The notes: generated from the letters alone by a model not told the origin. Shown: positions 32,559-42,521, numbered from the stretch's first letter. The stretch is 64,000 nt of DNA from Dyella subtropica (GCF_026283965.1 NZ_JAPDPD010000012.1:113841-177840); one strand, 5' to 3'. Program-made: numbers and translations.

Positions 32559-34133
32559 ATGTCGCCCCATCGCAGCAAGCTTCTCGCCATACTCTTCGCC
32601 CTGGCGCTCGGCGGCACTCTCCCCGCCGCACTCGCGGCCGAGGCTCCCCCGTCATCGCCCGTCGCGGCGTCCACGGGATCGGGCGTTTGGTATGAAATCT
32701 TCGTGCGCGCATGGTACGACACCAACGGCGACGGCATCGGCGATCTCAATGGCGTGACCGCCAAGCTCGACTACCTGCAGTCGCTTGGCGTCAGTGGCAT
32801 CTGGTTGATGCCGATCAATCCGTCGCCCAGTTACCACGGCTACGACATCACTGATTACGAAGGCATCAACCCGCAGTACGGCACGATGCAGGACTTCGAG
32901 CGGCTGGTGAGTGAAGCGCACAAACGCGGCATCCAAGTCATTCTGGATCTGGTGATCAATCACACCAGCGATCAGCACCCCTGGTTCCAGGCGGCGCTGG
33001 ACCCGTCCAGCCCGTATCGGAGCTGGTACACCTGGGCAAAGCCCGACACCGATCTCAAAGCACCCAGCGCCGCCGGCAGCCTGGCCAGGCATGCGAACGG
33101 CAAGCAGCACTACCTGGGCGATTTCACCGGCGCCATGCCCGACCTCAACTACGACAGCCCCGACGTTCGCCACGAGATGGTGAAGGTTGGGCAGTTCTGG
33201 CTCGCCAAGAGCGTCGACGGATTCCGCCTCGATGCCGCGCGGCATATCTACGACGATCTGCGTACGGATACCGGCAAGCCGGAAACCGTGCGCAAGAATG
33301 TCGTGTGGTGGACGGAGTTCCGCCATGGGCTGCAGGAAGCCAAGCCGGACGTCTATCTGGTGGGCGAAGTCACCGCGGCCTCGCCGGTTGCTCTGGCGCC
33401 TTACCTCAAGCCGCTCGGTTCAGTGTTCGACTTTCCGCTGGCGGAGCAACTGATCGCGAGTGCGCGGCAGGAGCGCCGCGGCGCGCTGGGTGATTTACTC
33501 ACCAGCACCTACAAGGTGTTTCGCGAAGCCGCTGGCGACTCGTTTGTGGATGCGCCCTTCCTCTCCAATCATGACCAGGAACGCGTGCTGAGCCAGCTCG
33601 GTGGCAACCCGCAGCACATGCGCATGGCGGCGGCGATGTTGCTCACGCTACCGGGACGTCCTTACGTCTACTATGGCGAAGAAATCGGCATGCTCGGCCG
33701 CAAGCCCGACGCGAACGTGCGCGAGCCCATGCGTTGGCAGCGTGATCCGCAGGCGCCGGGTGAGAGTCGCTGGAAAGTGTCGACAGCGAAGCAGGGCAGT
33801 GACGTCTCGGTACAGGCGGAGCAGGACGACCCGGCTTCGCTGCTCAACTTTTACCGCATGCTGATCCATTGGCGCGCGGAGGTCGGTGCGTTGCGCGACG
33901 GCGATATCCGCGTGGTTCCGGCGAGCAACGGTCATTTGGTGGCGTATGAGCGCAAGACGGCGGACAGTTGCGTGTTGGTGGTGCACAACCTTTCGGGCGA
34001 GCCGCAAACGTTCGTGCTCGATGCCAAAGACCATCACGCTTTCGATACCGTCCGTCTGCACAGTCGGCCGGGGGTGACTTTCACCAACGGTAAGCTCGTG
34101 TTGCCCGCTTATACGACGGTGGTGATGCAATGA
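32559..34133 (+). CDS. Exported GH13 alpha-amylase family enzyme
   Basis: A 524-residue GH13 enzyme with a signal peptide (about 1-27, LLAILFALALGGTLPAALAA), so it acts in the periplasm or outside. The catalytic residues are Asp225 (DGFRLDAARHI), Glu270 (YLVGEVTAA) and Asp339 (FLSNHDQERV). GVWYEIFVRAWYDTNGDGIG and DLVINHTSDQHPW are the conserved beta-strand blocks. A short C-terminal beta domain ends VLPAYTTVVMQ. GCGGAGG lies 6 bases before the chosen ATG. Its stop overlaps the GH31 start (ATGA), so they are coupled. Exact specificity (alpha-amylase or maltodextrin glucosidase) is not readable. Confidence 0.9.
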   Translation: MSPHRSKLLAILFALALGGTLPAALAAEAPPSSPVAASTGSGVWYEIFVRAWYDTNGDGIGDLNGVTAKLDYLQSLGVSGIWLMPINPSPSYHGYDITDYEGINPQYGTMQDFERLVSEAHKRGIQVILDLVINHTSDQHPWFQAALDPSSPYRSWYTWAKPDTDLKAPSAAGSLARHANGKQHYLGDFTGAMPDLNYDSPDVRHEMVKVGQFWLAKSVDGFRLDAARHIYDDLRTDTGKPETVRKNVVWWTEFRHGLQEAKPDVYLVGEVTAASPVALAPYLKPLGSVFDFPLAEQLIASARQERRGALGDLLTSTYKVFREAAGDSFVDAPFLSNHDQERVLSQLGGNPQHMRMAAAMLLTLPGRPYVYYGEEIGMLGRKPDANVREPMRWQRDPQAPGESRWKVSTAKQGSDVSVQAEQDDPASLLNFYRMLIHWRAEVGALRDGDIRVVPASNGHLVAYERKTADSCVLVVHNLSGEPQTFVLDAKDHHAFDTVRLHSRPGVTFTNGKLVLPAYTTVVMQ

Positions 34134-36532
34134 TAGTTTCGCGGTGCATGCGCGGCGGATGGGCCGCTGTGTGGATGGTGTGCACGGGGCTTGCCATGGC
34201 GACGACAGCGAACGACCCACTTGCATCGACAGAAGCGGCGACGCCTTCGGTGCAGGAGGCAACCATGGGATGGGACCTGGCGCTTGCCCAGGGCGCCGTC
34301 ACGGTCCGCTTTCTCACCGCCGATATCGTCAAGCTGAGCTATGTACCCAAGGGCGGCACAGCCGCATCGCCGACGGTGGTGATCGATCCCGATGCAGCGT
34401 TTCCAGCGCTCACACTGCCGCCCGTAGAACAACAGGGCGATGAGCAGTGGCTCGGCTCCGATAAGGCCCATCTACGCTGGCAGGCCCGTGGCGATCAGCT
34501 GATCGTGGAGGACGCCGCGCAACGGCCACTGCTGCGCATCGACGTCGCGGCGCTGGCACGTGGCGAGCTGGTGGCGCGGCACGATAAGGGCGACGCCTTG
34601 TACGGCATCCACGGCTACGGCGCCTTCGAGCGGGCTGACGGTGGCCTGCGACGCAAGGGCAGGCAGGTGGCGAAAGCGGGCGAGCAAGGTTTTGCCGGTG
34701 CGCCCTTCGTGTGGAGCACTGCCGGCTATGGCGTACTGGTCGACGCGGAAGGCGCACGCTTCACGCTCGCCGGGGACCGCGTGTCGGTGCAAGGCAAAGC
34801 ACAGCCGATTCGTGACGTTTACCTGTTCATCGGCCCACCGCGCAGCCTGTTCGCGTCGCTGGCGCAAGTCAGCGGGCGCACGCCGCTGTTCCCCAAGTGG
34901 GCGATGGGTTTCACCAATAGTCAGTGGAGCATCGACGAGAAAGAGCTGCTGGAGATTGTCGACACGTATCGCGCCAAGCAGATTCCGCTCGACAACATGA
35001 CGCTCGACTTCGACTGGAAAGCTTGGGGCGAGGATGACTATGGCGAGTTCCGCTGGAACCCGGTGAAATTCCCAGACGGCCCCGATGGCAAGCTGAAGGC
35101 GCTGCTGGATGCGAAGGGTGTACATATCACCGGTATCATGAAGCCGCGCGTGCATCTGGATACGGTGGAAGGCCGTTATGCCACCGAGCATGGGTTCTGG
35201 TCGGCGGCGAGCCAGCCGAGCCCCGATTACTTCTCGCACAAAGCCGTTCGCGACGTGGATTTCGACCATCCACAAGCGCGCACCTGGTTCTTCAATGACG
35301 CACTGAAGCACTCCTTCGACACCGGCGTGATCGGTTGGTGGAACGACGAGGCGGACTACCTCGGCAGCGATACGCAGTTCATGAACATGCAGCGCGCCTT
35401 GTACGAAGGCCAGCGCGCGTATGCCGATCAACGCGTGTGGTCGGTCAATCGCAACTTCTACCTCGGCGCGCAACGCTACGCCTATGGCCTGTGGTCGGGC
35501 GATATCCAGACCGGCTTCGCCAGCATGAAGGGGCAGCGCCAGCGCATGCTCAGCGCGATCAATGTCGGCGCGATGCAGTGGGGCATGGATGGTGGCGGGT
35601 TCAAGAAGGGCAGGACCAAAAGCGGTGCGCCAACGCCAGAGAACTATGCGCGCTGGATCCAGTTCGGCGCGTTCACGCCGATCTTCCGCGTACACGGCGA
35701 CTTCGATCAGAAGCGGCAGCCGTGGCGGTACGGTCCCGTGGCCGAGAAGGCGGCGGCGGATGCGATTCGCCTGCGCTATGCGCTGATCCCATACATCTAC
35801 GCTTACGAGTACCAGCGGCGGCAGACCGGCGTAGGCCTGGTGCGCCCGCTGCTGTTCGACTATCCCGACGATCCGACATTGCGCGAGGACGTCGACGCCT
35901 GGATGTTCGGCGACTACCTGCTGGTGTCGCCGGTGGTGGAGCGGGGGCAGACGTCGAAGGATATCTATCTTCCCGCAGGCAGCTGGACCGACTACGCGAC
36001 CGGCAAGGTCTACGCGGGTGGGCAAACCATCCGCTACGCCATCGATAGCAAGACTTGGTCGGATATTCCGCTGTTCATCCGCGACGGCGCGATCATCCCG
36101 ATGCAGGTGCCAATGAACTATGTCGGCGAGCGGCCACTGCGCGATGTGGACGTGGAAGTTTTTCCCGCCGCCGCGCGCCACGTCTTCTCCTACTACGACG
36201 ACGATGGTGCCACCTATGGCTACGAACGCGGCGACTATTTTCTTCAGACGCTGGCCGCCCAGCGCCAGGGCGATAGCGTGAACTTCGAGACGGAAGCCGC
36301 CACCGGCAGCTTCCGTCCAGCGCTGGCTTATTACGTGGTGAAGATCCATGGCACCGCGGCCAACGCCATATCCGACGCAGGACATGCGTGGAATCAGGTA
36401 GCGGACCTGGATGCGTTGCGCGCGAGTGTTGGCGAAGGGTGGGCCAAGGGAAGCGACCGCTTCGGGCCGGTCACCTGGCTGAAAGTGGCGGCAGGGCAGC
36501 CGCGAAACATCACGCTCAGTGAGCGGCGGTAA
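34130..36532 (+). CDS. Exported GH31 alpha-glucosidase family enzyme
   Basis: An 800-residue GH31 glycoside hydrolase with a signal peptide (about 1-26, ending CTGLAMATTA). An N-terminal beta-sandwich (about 50-240) contains HDKGDALYGIHGYG. The barrel carries MTLDFDWKAWGEDDYGEF, the nucleophile Asp406 in GWWNDEADY, and the acid/base Asp458 in LWSGDIQTGF. C-terminal beta domains follow with ARHVFSYYDDDGATYGYERG (DUF5110-like). It would release glucose from the non-reducing ends of oligosaccharides in the periplasm; alpha-1,6 or transglucosylating variants of GH31 cannot be excluded. It is coupled to the GH13 gene before it. Confidence 0.9.
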   Translation: MIVSRCMRGGWAAVWMVCTGLAMATTANDPLASTEAATPSVQEATMGWDLALAQGAVTVRFLTADIVKLSYVPKGGTAASPTVVIDPDAAFPALTLPPVEQQGDEQWLGSDKAHLRWQARGDQLIVEDAAQRPLLRIDVAALARGELVARHDKGDALYGIHGYGAFERADGGLRRKGRQVAKAGEQGFAGAPFVWSTAGYGVLVDAEGARFTLAGDRVSVQGKAQPIRDVYLFIGPPRSLFASLAQVSGRTPLFPKWAMGFTNSQWSIDEKELLEIVDTYRAKQIPLDNMTLDFDWKAWGEDDYGEFRWNPVKFPDGPDGKLKALLDAKGVHITGIMKPRVHLDTVEGRYATEHGFWSAASQPSPDYFSHKAVRDVDFDHPQARTWFFNDALKHSFDTGVIGWWNDEADYLGSDTQFMNMQRALYEGQRAYADQRVWSVNRNFYLGAQRYAYGLWSGDIQTGFASMKGQRQRMLSAINVGAMQWGMDGGGFKKGRTKSGAPTPENYARWIQFGAFTPIFRVHGDFDQKRQPWRYGPVAEKAAADAIRLRYALIPYIYAYEYQRRQTGVGLVRPLLFDYPDDPTLREDVDAWMFGDYLLVSPVVERGQTSKDIYLPAGSWTDYATGKVYAGGQTIRYAIDSKTWSDIPLFIRDGAIIPMQVPMNYVGERPLRDVDVEVFPAAARHVFSYYDDDGATYGYERGDYFLQTLAAQRQGDSVNFETEAATGSFRPALAYYVVKIHGTAANAISDAGHAWNQVADLDALRASVGEGWAKGSDRFGPVTWLKVAAGQPRNITLSERR

Positions 36533-36603
36533 TGTGATGGCGACGGTCAATGCCTATTACGGCGCCATCCTCGCGCAATGATGCCCCACCGACGGAGATA
36601 CGG

Positions 36604-36642
36604 ATGCAGCCCATGGGAACACACGCGGTGCAGTCATGTTGA
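36604..36642 (+). other. Possible 12-codon leader reading frame
   Basis: ATG at 36604 has a good ribosome site (CGGAG, 7 bases upstream) and opens MQPMGTHAVQSC, stopping at a TGA (36640-36642) that overlaps the ATG of the next gene (36636). The main gene itself has no clear ribosome site. This may be translational coupling from a leader, or a sign that an indel has split the original signal-peptide start from the rest. Confidence 0.4.
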
Positions 36643-38837
36643 CGACGGTCCTTCTGGCCGGTGCCCTGGCTGGAGTCCCGGGTACGACGCCGCCAGATTG
36701 GCGCCAGCAACTCACATGGCGGGGCAAGACGGCCTCGATGAGCGCTGGCGCCGCGGGAAGCTACGTGCTGCATGCACCCGGCGTCGAACGGCGCATCGAT
36801 GCACAGCCACTTGTCGTGCAAACGGCGAGCCCGTTGTTCGACGGCCTGTTCGCTATGGCGCAGGACGATCTTCGGCTCGACTCAGTGAGTGCGATCAAGG
36901 ACGACGCTTTCGATCACGGTGAGTCCATTCCCTGTGCCTGCTTCGAGACCGGCGAGCGGTGGCACTACGTGTGGACGCGAGATCTGTCCTATGCGGTGGA
37001 TCTGTCGCTATGGCGACTCGATCCGGCGCGAGCGAAGCAATCGTTGCGCTTCAAACTATCGGAAGTGCGCGAGCCATCCGTGCCGGCAGGTCTGTACGTG
37101 GCGCAGGACACCGGCTCGGGCGGCAGTTGGCCGATCAGCACGGACCGCATCGTGTGGTTCCTGGCTGCACGCCATTTGCTCGACGACCGCGCCTTTGCCG
37201 ACGAGGTCTATCGCGCGCTGACCGACATGCTGGCACAGGACCGCCGTTTCATCTTCGATCCGCAACTGGGTCTCTATCGCGGCGAAACCTCGTTCCTCGA
37301 TTGGCGTGAACAGAGCTATCCCGGATGGACGGTCAAAGACGTCACCTTCATCGGACAATCCTTCGCGCTCTCCACCAATGTGTTGCACGTCGAGGCGCTG
37401 CGTCTGGCGGCCCAGCTGGCCGGGCCGCGCGATGCGGCGAAGGCGGCGGAGTATGCGGCGCAAGCGAAGGCCTTGAAAGCGGCGATCAATACGCGTTTCT
37501 GGCGCGCGGATCGCGGTCAATACATGAGTTACATCGGCGGCGCCGATCATCCGGTGCCTTACGAGGCTTATGACCTGCTCGGTCTGTCGTTGGCGATCAC
37601 CAGCGGCGTGGCCGAACCGGCACGTGCGCGCCAGGCTTTGGCCAACTACCCGGCCTGGGAGGCGGGTAGTCCGGTGATCTGGCCGGAGCGGGCTGACGTG
37701 CCGATTTATCACAATCGCGCCATCTGGCCCTTCGTCAGCGCGTATGCGTTGCGCGCGGCGCGCGCGGTGGACGATCCAGCCCGCATCGAGCACGAATTGC
37801 GCTCGCTGATGCGCGGCGCGGCACTGGCCGGCTCCAACATGGAAAATTTCGAGCTGACCACGCAGGCCGTGCACGTGGACGACGGCGCGCTGAGTGGGCC
37901 GGTGGTCGATTCGCCGCGGCAGCTGTGGTCGGTGGCAGGCTATCTCGACATGGTGATCGAGGGCGTGTTCGGGCTCGGCGAGGATGGCCGCCTCGTACCG
38001 AAGCTGCCGGTGTCCTTGGTGCCGATGTTGTTCGGCGACAAGGACCGCATCCGCCTGCAACTCGCTGACCAGGACATTACGCTGATACGTCCGGCAAAGC
38101 CCGATGGCAACCTGCTGGTGGCCGACCAGGAGAAGCGTGATGGTGCACATCGCGTGGTGACCTTGAAAGCGGTGCCGGTGGCGTCGATTCCGCTGCGCTT
38201 GAATGCGCCCCTGTTCGCGCCACCCACGCCGGAGGCGCCCAACGTAACCGCCGACGGCACGCATTGGCGTGTGGAGGCGATGGGTGAAAGCGCGCTTTAT
38301 ATCAACGGCGCGCGGCATGGGACGATCCGCGGTTCCACGCTCATCTCGCGGGAATCCGCGCAGCAGTGCTTCAGCGTGACCCGTACGAATGACGATGGGA
38401 TCGAATCGCTGCACAGTCCCACCGTGTGTGCGGGCGATAGCACACGCCTGTCGGGAGACTGGCCGCGCGAGTGGAAGGCGCCGAACACGGGCCGCTTCCA
38501 GCTCGCGGTGGAATACGCCAACGATCATGGCCCGATCAACACCGGCATCACCGCTGCCGTGCAGGTGGTGACGGTGCGCTGCGAAGGCAGTGATGCCCAG
38601 CAAGTGATCCTGGTGTTGCCGCACAGCATCGGCCAGCAGCGCTCTACCAGCGGGAGCTTCGAGGCGCTTGCGGGTGCGCGGTGTCAGTTCGCGCTGGAGC
38701 AGGGTTTCAACATGACCTACCTTCGCCATTTCGCGCATTACACCGGCGGACAGGGCGGCATCGACGGGCCGTTGAACCAGGCCCAGGTCGGTGATCTGCT
38801 GGTCACCCCTTTGGGTTCAGGAACGCATCAACCATGA
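36636..38837 (+). CDS. Exported six-hairpin ((alpha/alpha)6) glycosidase-like protein
   Basis: A 733-residue protein that I place in the six-hairpin glycosidase superfamily (MGH1/GH15-like) from its helical (alpha/alpha)6 pattern. Indicative segments are ERWHYVWTRDLSYAVDLSLW, GLYRGETSFLDWREQSYPGW, IYHNRAIWPFVSAYALRAA, ALSGPVVDSPRQLWSVAGY and a C-terminal beta-rich part from about 470. No exact GH family is claimed. The N-terminus MLTTVLLAGALAGVPG is hydrophobic but lacks the positive start of a normal signal peptide (see the leader frame just before). It sits between the GH31 and the sugar transporter gene and overlaps the latter by ATGA, so a role in alpha-glucan breakdown is likely. Confidence 0.7.
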   Translation: MLTTVLLAGALAGVPGTTPPDWRQQLTWRGKTASMSAGAAGSYVLHAPGVERRIDAQPLVVQTASPLFDGLFAMAQDDLRLDSVSAIKDDAFDHGESIPCACFETGERWHYVWTRDLSYAVDLSLWRLDPARAKQSLRFKLSEVREPSVPAGLYVAQDTGSGGSWPISTDRIVWFLAARHLLDDRAFADEVYRALTDMLAQDRRFIFDPQLGLYRGETSFLDWREQSYPGWTVKDVTFIGQSFALSTNVLHVEALRLAAQLAGPRDAAKAAEYAAQAKALKAAINTRFWRADRGQYMSYIGGADHPVPYEAYDLLGLSLAITSGVAEPARARQALANYPAWEAGSPVIWPERADVPIYHNRAIWPFVSAYALRAARAVDDPARIEHELRSLMRGAALAGSNMENFELTTQAVHVDDGALSGPVVDSPRQLWSVAGYLDMVIEGVFGLGEDGRLVPKLPVSLVPMLFGDKDRIRLQLADQDITLIRPAKPDGNLLVADQEKRDGAHRVVTLKAVPVASIPLRLNAPLFAPPTPEAPNVTADGTHWRVEAMGESALYINGARHGTIRGSTLISRESAQQCFSVTRTNDDGIESLHSPTVCAGDSTRLSGDWPREWKAPNTGRFQLAVEYANDHGPINTGITAAVQVVTVRCEGSDAQQVILVLPHSIGQQRSTSGSFEALAGARCQFALEQGFNMTYLRHFAHYTGGQGGIDGPLNQAQVGDLLVTPLGSGTHQP

Positions 38838-40333
38838 GCAGGAAACCCGCACTGTCGTTCTGGCAGATCTGGAACATGTGCTTCGGCTTCCTGGGTATCC
38901 AGTTCGGCTTCGCACTGCAGAACGCCAATGTCAGCCGCATCTTCCAGACCCTCGGCGCCGACGTCGGCGATATCCCGATGTTGTGGATCGCCGCGCCGCT
39001 GTCCGGGCTGATCGTGCAGCCGATCGTGGGGCATTACTCCGATCGCACGTGGACGCGACTGGGGCGTCGCCGTCCGTATTTCCTGGTGGGCGCGGTGCTG
39101 ACCACGCTGGCCTTGCTGTGGATGCCGAACGCGCCGGCCTTGTGGGTGGCGGCCGGTCTGCTGTGGATCATGGACGCGTCGATCAATATCTCGATGGAGC
39201 CGTTTCGCGCCTTCGTAGGTGATCAGCTGCCGCCGAGACAGCGTCCACTGGGCTATGCCATGCAGAGCTTCTTCATCGGCATCGGTGCGGTGGTCGCGTC
39301 CATGCTGCCGTGGATCTTGGCGAAGCTTGGTGTGAGCAATGCTCCCGGTGTCAGCGGTATTCCAGAGACGGTGAAGTACGCGTTCTACGCGGGCGGTGTC
39401 GTGCTGCTTGGCTCGGTGCTGTGGACCATTCTGTCCACACGCGAGTATCCGCCGGAAGCCTTGCAGGCATTCGATGCCGACCGTCTGACGGAAACAACGG
39501 ACGTGGATGTGCGAGCCGCTCGTCGCACCGGCCTGTTGTGGTTGGCGGCCGGCGTGATCGGTACGGCCCTGGTGGCGCTGCTGCGTCTGGAACGCGAGCT
39601 GTACCTGCTCACCGGCGGCATCATCGTCTACGGCGTGGCCTTGCTATGGCTGAGCCGCTCGACCCGCAGCAGCATGTTCACGCAGGTGATGGGCGATCTG
39701 TTCACCATGCCGGATGCGATGCGGCGCTTGGCATGGGTGCAGTTCTTTTCATGGTTCGCACTATTCGCCATGTGGATCTACACCACGGCCGGCGTGACCC
39801 AGGTGCACTTCGGCAGCACCGACACGCATTCGGTGGCCTATAACGAAGGCGCCAATTGGGTGGGCGTGCTGTTCGCGGCGTACAACGGCTTCGCGGCGCT
39901 GGCGGCCATCGTGATCCCGTGGATGGTGAAACGTTGGGGTTTGCGTGTGAGTCACCTTATCAACGTATGGCTGGGCGGCGCGGGCTTGCTCTCGTTCCTG
40001 TTCATCCGCGATCCGAACGGGCTGATGCTGTCGATGGTGGGCGTGGGCTTTGCCTGGGCTTCGATCCTTTCGCTGCCGTACGCGCTGCTGTCGGACAACC
40101 TGCCGGCGAAGAAGATGGGCGTGTACATGGGCATCTTCAATTTCTTCATCGTCATTCCGCAGTTGCTCGCCGCCAGTGTGCTGGGTCTGCTGTTGAAGAT
40201 GTTTTTCCACGGCCAGCCGATCTATGCGCTGGCCCTTGGCGGCGCCAGCCTGTTCGTTGCCGGCCTGTGCGTGCTTCGCGTGCGCGAGCCGGTGGTGGAG
40301 GCGATGCCCGCATCGGTGACCGCAGGGAACTAG
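38834..40333 (+). CDS. MFS sugar transporter, MalY/sucrose-transporter-like
   Basis: A 499-residue inner-membrane protein with 12 predicted helices, related to the GPH/sucrose-maltose carriers of Caulobacter and Xanthomonas (MalY and SuxC type). It opens LSFWQIWNMCFGFLGIQFGFALQNANVSRIF (in two parts: LSFWQIWNMCFGFLG and IQFGFALQNANVSRIF) and shows GHYSDRTWTRLGRRRPYF in loop 2 and MDASINISMEPFRAFVGD in segment 4, hallmark patterns of this branch. It would move maltose or maltodextrin from periplasm to cytoplasm by cation symport. It overlaps the preceding gene by ATGA and is followed 8 bp later by another amylase gene. Confidence 0.9.
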   Translation: MSRKPALSFWQIWNMCFGFLGIQFGFALQNANVSRIFQTLGADVGDIPMLWIAAPLSGLIVQPIVGHYSDRTWTRLGRRRPYFLVGAVLTTLALLWMPNAPALWVAAGLLWIMDASINISMEPFRAFVGDQLPPRQRPLGYAMQSFFIGIGAVVASMLPWILAKLGVSNAPGVSGIPETVKYAFYAGGVVLLGSVLWTILSTREYPPEALQAFDADRLTETTDVDVRAARRTGLLWLAAGVIGTALVALLRLERELYLLTGGIIVYGVALLWLSRSTRSSMFTQVMGDLFTMPDAMRRLAWVQFFSWFALFAMWIYTTAGVTQVHFGSTDTHSVAYNEGANWVGVLFAAYNGFAALAAIVIPWMVKRWGLRVSHLINVWLGGAGLLSFLFIRDPNGLMLSMVGVGFAWASILSLPYALLSDNLPAKKMGVYMGIFNFFIVIPQLLAASVLGLLLKMFFHGQPIYALALGGASLFVAGLCVLRVREPVVEAMPASVTAGN

Positions 40334-40341
40334 ATCGGATC

Positions 40342-42018
40342 ATGAAGACGCTTTTTCTCAGTGCCGCGCTTGCTGTCACGCTGACGGCTGGCCAGGCTGC
40401 CGCATCGCAGACGGAGTTTTACGGCACCGATGAGCCGTTCGCCGCCAACGCGATCTATTTCGTGATGACCGATCGCTTCGTCAACGGCGATCCCTCCAAC
40501 GATCATCGCGACCAGGGTGGCGCGCACCGCACCTTCGATATTCCTGTGCCGGGGCCGAACGGCGAGACCGACAACATCGGCTACCTCGGCGGCGACTTCA
40601 AAGGTGTGTTGAACAATGCTGGCTATATCCGCGGCATGGGTTTCGGCGCGGTGTGGATCACGCCGATCGTGGATAACCCGGACGAAGCCTTCACCGGCGG
40701 CGACCCCGTGACCTGGGGCGCGTTGATGGCCGACCGCGGCAAAACCGGCTATCACGGTTACTGGGGTGTGAACTTCTACAAACTGGACGAACATCTGCCG
40801 AGCAAGGATCTCGATTTCGCGCAGTTCACCGCCAAGATGCGCGCACAGGGTTTGAAGACGGTACTCGACATCGTCGCCAATCATGGCTCGCCGTCTTTCA
40901 GCATGCCCAAGGCACAGCCGCAGTTCGGGCAGATCTTCGACAAGGACGGCAAACTGATCGCCGACCACCAGAACCTGCGTCCCGACCAGCTCGATCCGGT
41001 GCGCAATCCGCTGCATCGCTTCTATCACTCGTATGAGGACTTGGCGCAGCTCTCGAACAACAACGACGAGAATCCGGCGGTGTTGGACTACTTCGTCGGT
41101 GCGTATCAGCAATGGATCGACCAGGGCGCGGACGCCTTCCGTATCGACACCATCAGTCACATGTCGACGGATTTCTGGCGGCAGTTCTCCGCGCGTATCC
41201 GCGCGAAGCATCCGGGCTTCTTCATGTTCGGCGAAGCGTTCGATTACAACCCGGACAACATCGGCCAGTACACCTGGGAGCGCAACGGCGGCATCAGCGT
41301 GCTGGATTTTCCGTTGCGCCAGCGGGTGGCCGAGGTGTTCGAGCATCCGCATAGCGACTACGAGCGTATCGCCGAGCACCTTTATCTACGCAATGGGCCG
41401 TATGCGAATCCCTATGAACTGGTGACCTTCTACGATAACCACGACATGGCGCGACTCAATGCCACGGACGATGGCTTTATCGATGCGAACAATTGGTTGT
41501 TCACGGCGCGCGGCATTCCGGCGATCTACTACGGCTCGGAAATCGGCTTTATGCGTGGGCGCGCGGAGCATCAGGGCAATCGGAATTACTTTGGGCAGGA
41601 GCGCATCGACGCGGCGCCGCGCAACCGCATCTATCAGCAGCTGAAGCGCATTGCGTTGCTGCGCGAGAGGCTACCTGCGTTGCAGAAGGGGTTGATGTTA
41701 CCGGTGCGCATCGAGGGTGATCAGGCGGTGTTTTATCGCGTGTATCAGAAGGGCGATGTACATCAGATCGCACTGGTGTTGCTCAATAAGGGTGATGTGG
41801 CGGCGGACATCGAAGTCACGCCTTATGTGCAGGCGGGGGTGTGGAAGGCTGCTTTGGGTGGTGCGTCGGTAACGGTGGCTGAAGGCGGGGCGCTCCGGGC
41901 GCACGTGGGGGCGCATGACGTCCAGGTGTTTGTGTTGGATGCGGTGGCGACGCGTGCCGATCTGGTGCTGGAGTTGACGCGGTTGATGGCGGAGAAAGGC
42001 CACCCCGTCACGCATTGA
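40342..42018 (+). CDS. Exported GH13 alpha-amylase family enzyme (cyclomaltodextrinase/CGTase-like N-terminus)
   Basis: A 558-residue GH13 enzyme with a signal peptide (1-21, MKTLFLSAALAVTLTAGQAAA). The catalytic residues are Asp269 (FRIDTISHM), Glu298 (FMFGEAFDY) and Asp368 (FYDNHDMARL). AIYFVMTDRFVNGDPSND and GYLGGDFKGVLNNAGYIRGMG resemble cyclodextrin-acting and starch-acting GH13 enzymes more than the GH13 at 32559. A C-terminal beta domain ends VLDAVATRADL plus a helical tail. It is the last gene of the operon, 8 bp behind the transporter, and is followed by a CCCTCTCCCC/GGGGAGAGGG palindrome that may end the transcript. Confidence 0.88.
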   Translation: MKTLFLSAALAVTLTAGQAAASQTEFYGTDEPFAANAIYFVMTDRFVNGDPSNDHRDQGGAHRTFDIPVPGPNGETDNIGYLGGDFKGVLNNAGYIRGMGFGAVWITPIVDNPDEAFTGGDPVTWGALMADRGKTGYHGYWGVNFYKLDEHLPSKDLDFAQFTAKMRAQGLKTVLDIVANHGSPSFSMPKAQPQFGQIFDKDGKLIADHQNLRPDQLDPVRNPLHRFYHSYEDLAQLSNNNDENPAVLDYFVGAYQQWIDQGADAFRIDTISHMSTDFWRQFSARIRAKHPGFFMFGEAFDYNPDNIGQYTWERNGGISVLDFPLRQRVAEVFEHPHSDYERIAEHLYLRNGPYANPYELVTFYDNHDMARLNATDDGFIDANNWLFTARGIPAIYYGSEIGFMRGRAEHQGNRNYFGQERIDAAPRNRIYQQLKRIALLRERLPALQKGLMLPVRIEGDQAVFYRVYQKGDVHQIALVLLNKGDVAADIEVTPYVQAGVWKAALGGASVTVAEGGALRAHVGAHDVQVFVLDAVATRADLVLELTRLMAEKGHPVTH

Positions 42019-42027
42019 ACTCCTGCT

Positions 42028-42410
42028 CCCTCTCCCCTCCGGGGAGAGGGTTGGGGTGAGGGGTGGGTGCTCGTGACACCACCTCTACTTCGTCACCCCG
42101 GCGTAGGCCGGGGTCCAGTGGCGTTGCCGCTCGATGTTCGCATTATCGCGACCTGGCTCGCCTGCGGCGGGCTTCCGTCCTCCTGCCGGAGGCCGGGTTA
42201 CTTTTCTCTGTTTGGCCAGAGAAAAGTGACCAAAAGAGAGGCCACCCCGGTTCCGCGCCCTCCGGCTTCGCCTGCGGGTTCGTGAGGTCTGGCCGGGCTT
42301 TTCGACACGACGTCCCTGTCGTGTCGAAAAGGCGCAGGCATCCATGCCTGCGCCCCCTTCGGGGTCTGATCGTCCAGCCCTCACCGCTGCACAGGGGGCC
42401 CGTCACAGGC
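42028..42410 (+). repeat. Multi-hairpin intergenic module, copy C
   Basis: This lies between the convergent amylase and LacI genes (gap of 503 bp). Components in order are the CCCTCTCCCC/GGGGAGAGGG palindrome (about 42029-42052), a TCACCCCGGCGTAGGCCGGGG unit in two halves near 42092-42116, hairpin ACTTTTCTCTG/CAGAGAAAAGT (42200-42210 with 42217-42227), arm CTTTTCGACACGACG with partner, and a variable palindrome GCGCAGGCAT-cc-ATGCCTGCGC. It ends GCCCTCACCGCTGCACAGG. The variable palindrome differs from those in copies A, B and D but stays self-complementary. The remainder to 42521 holds nothing recognisable. Confidence 0.85.
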
Positions 42411-42521
42411 TCGCTTGCGCATCGCTTTTGCTTCTGCTCCCTTGCTTGCGACGCGCAGCTAGTCCCGTGGACAGGGGGGGTGAGCTCTTGCGGCGGCGGT
42501 TCCGCAGAGTCGCTAAGCAGC

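Noticed and set aside
34472..36550. A 692-codon frame on the minus strand opposite the GH31 gene
   Set aside because: Biased composition without any domain; the GH31 catalytic residues are all present on the plus strand.
37056..38738. A 560-codon frame on the minus strand opposite the six-hairpin gene
   Set aside because: His/Arg-rich antisense composition typical of shadow frames, and it conflicts with a coupled operon on the plus strand.
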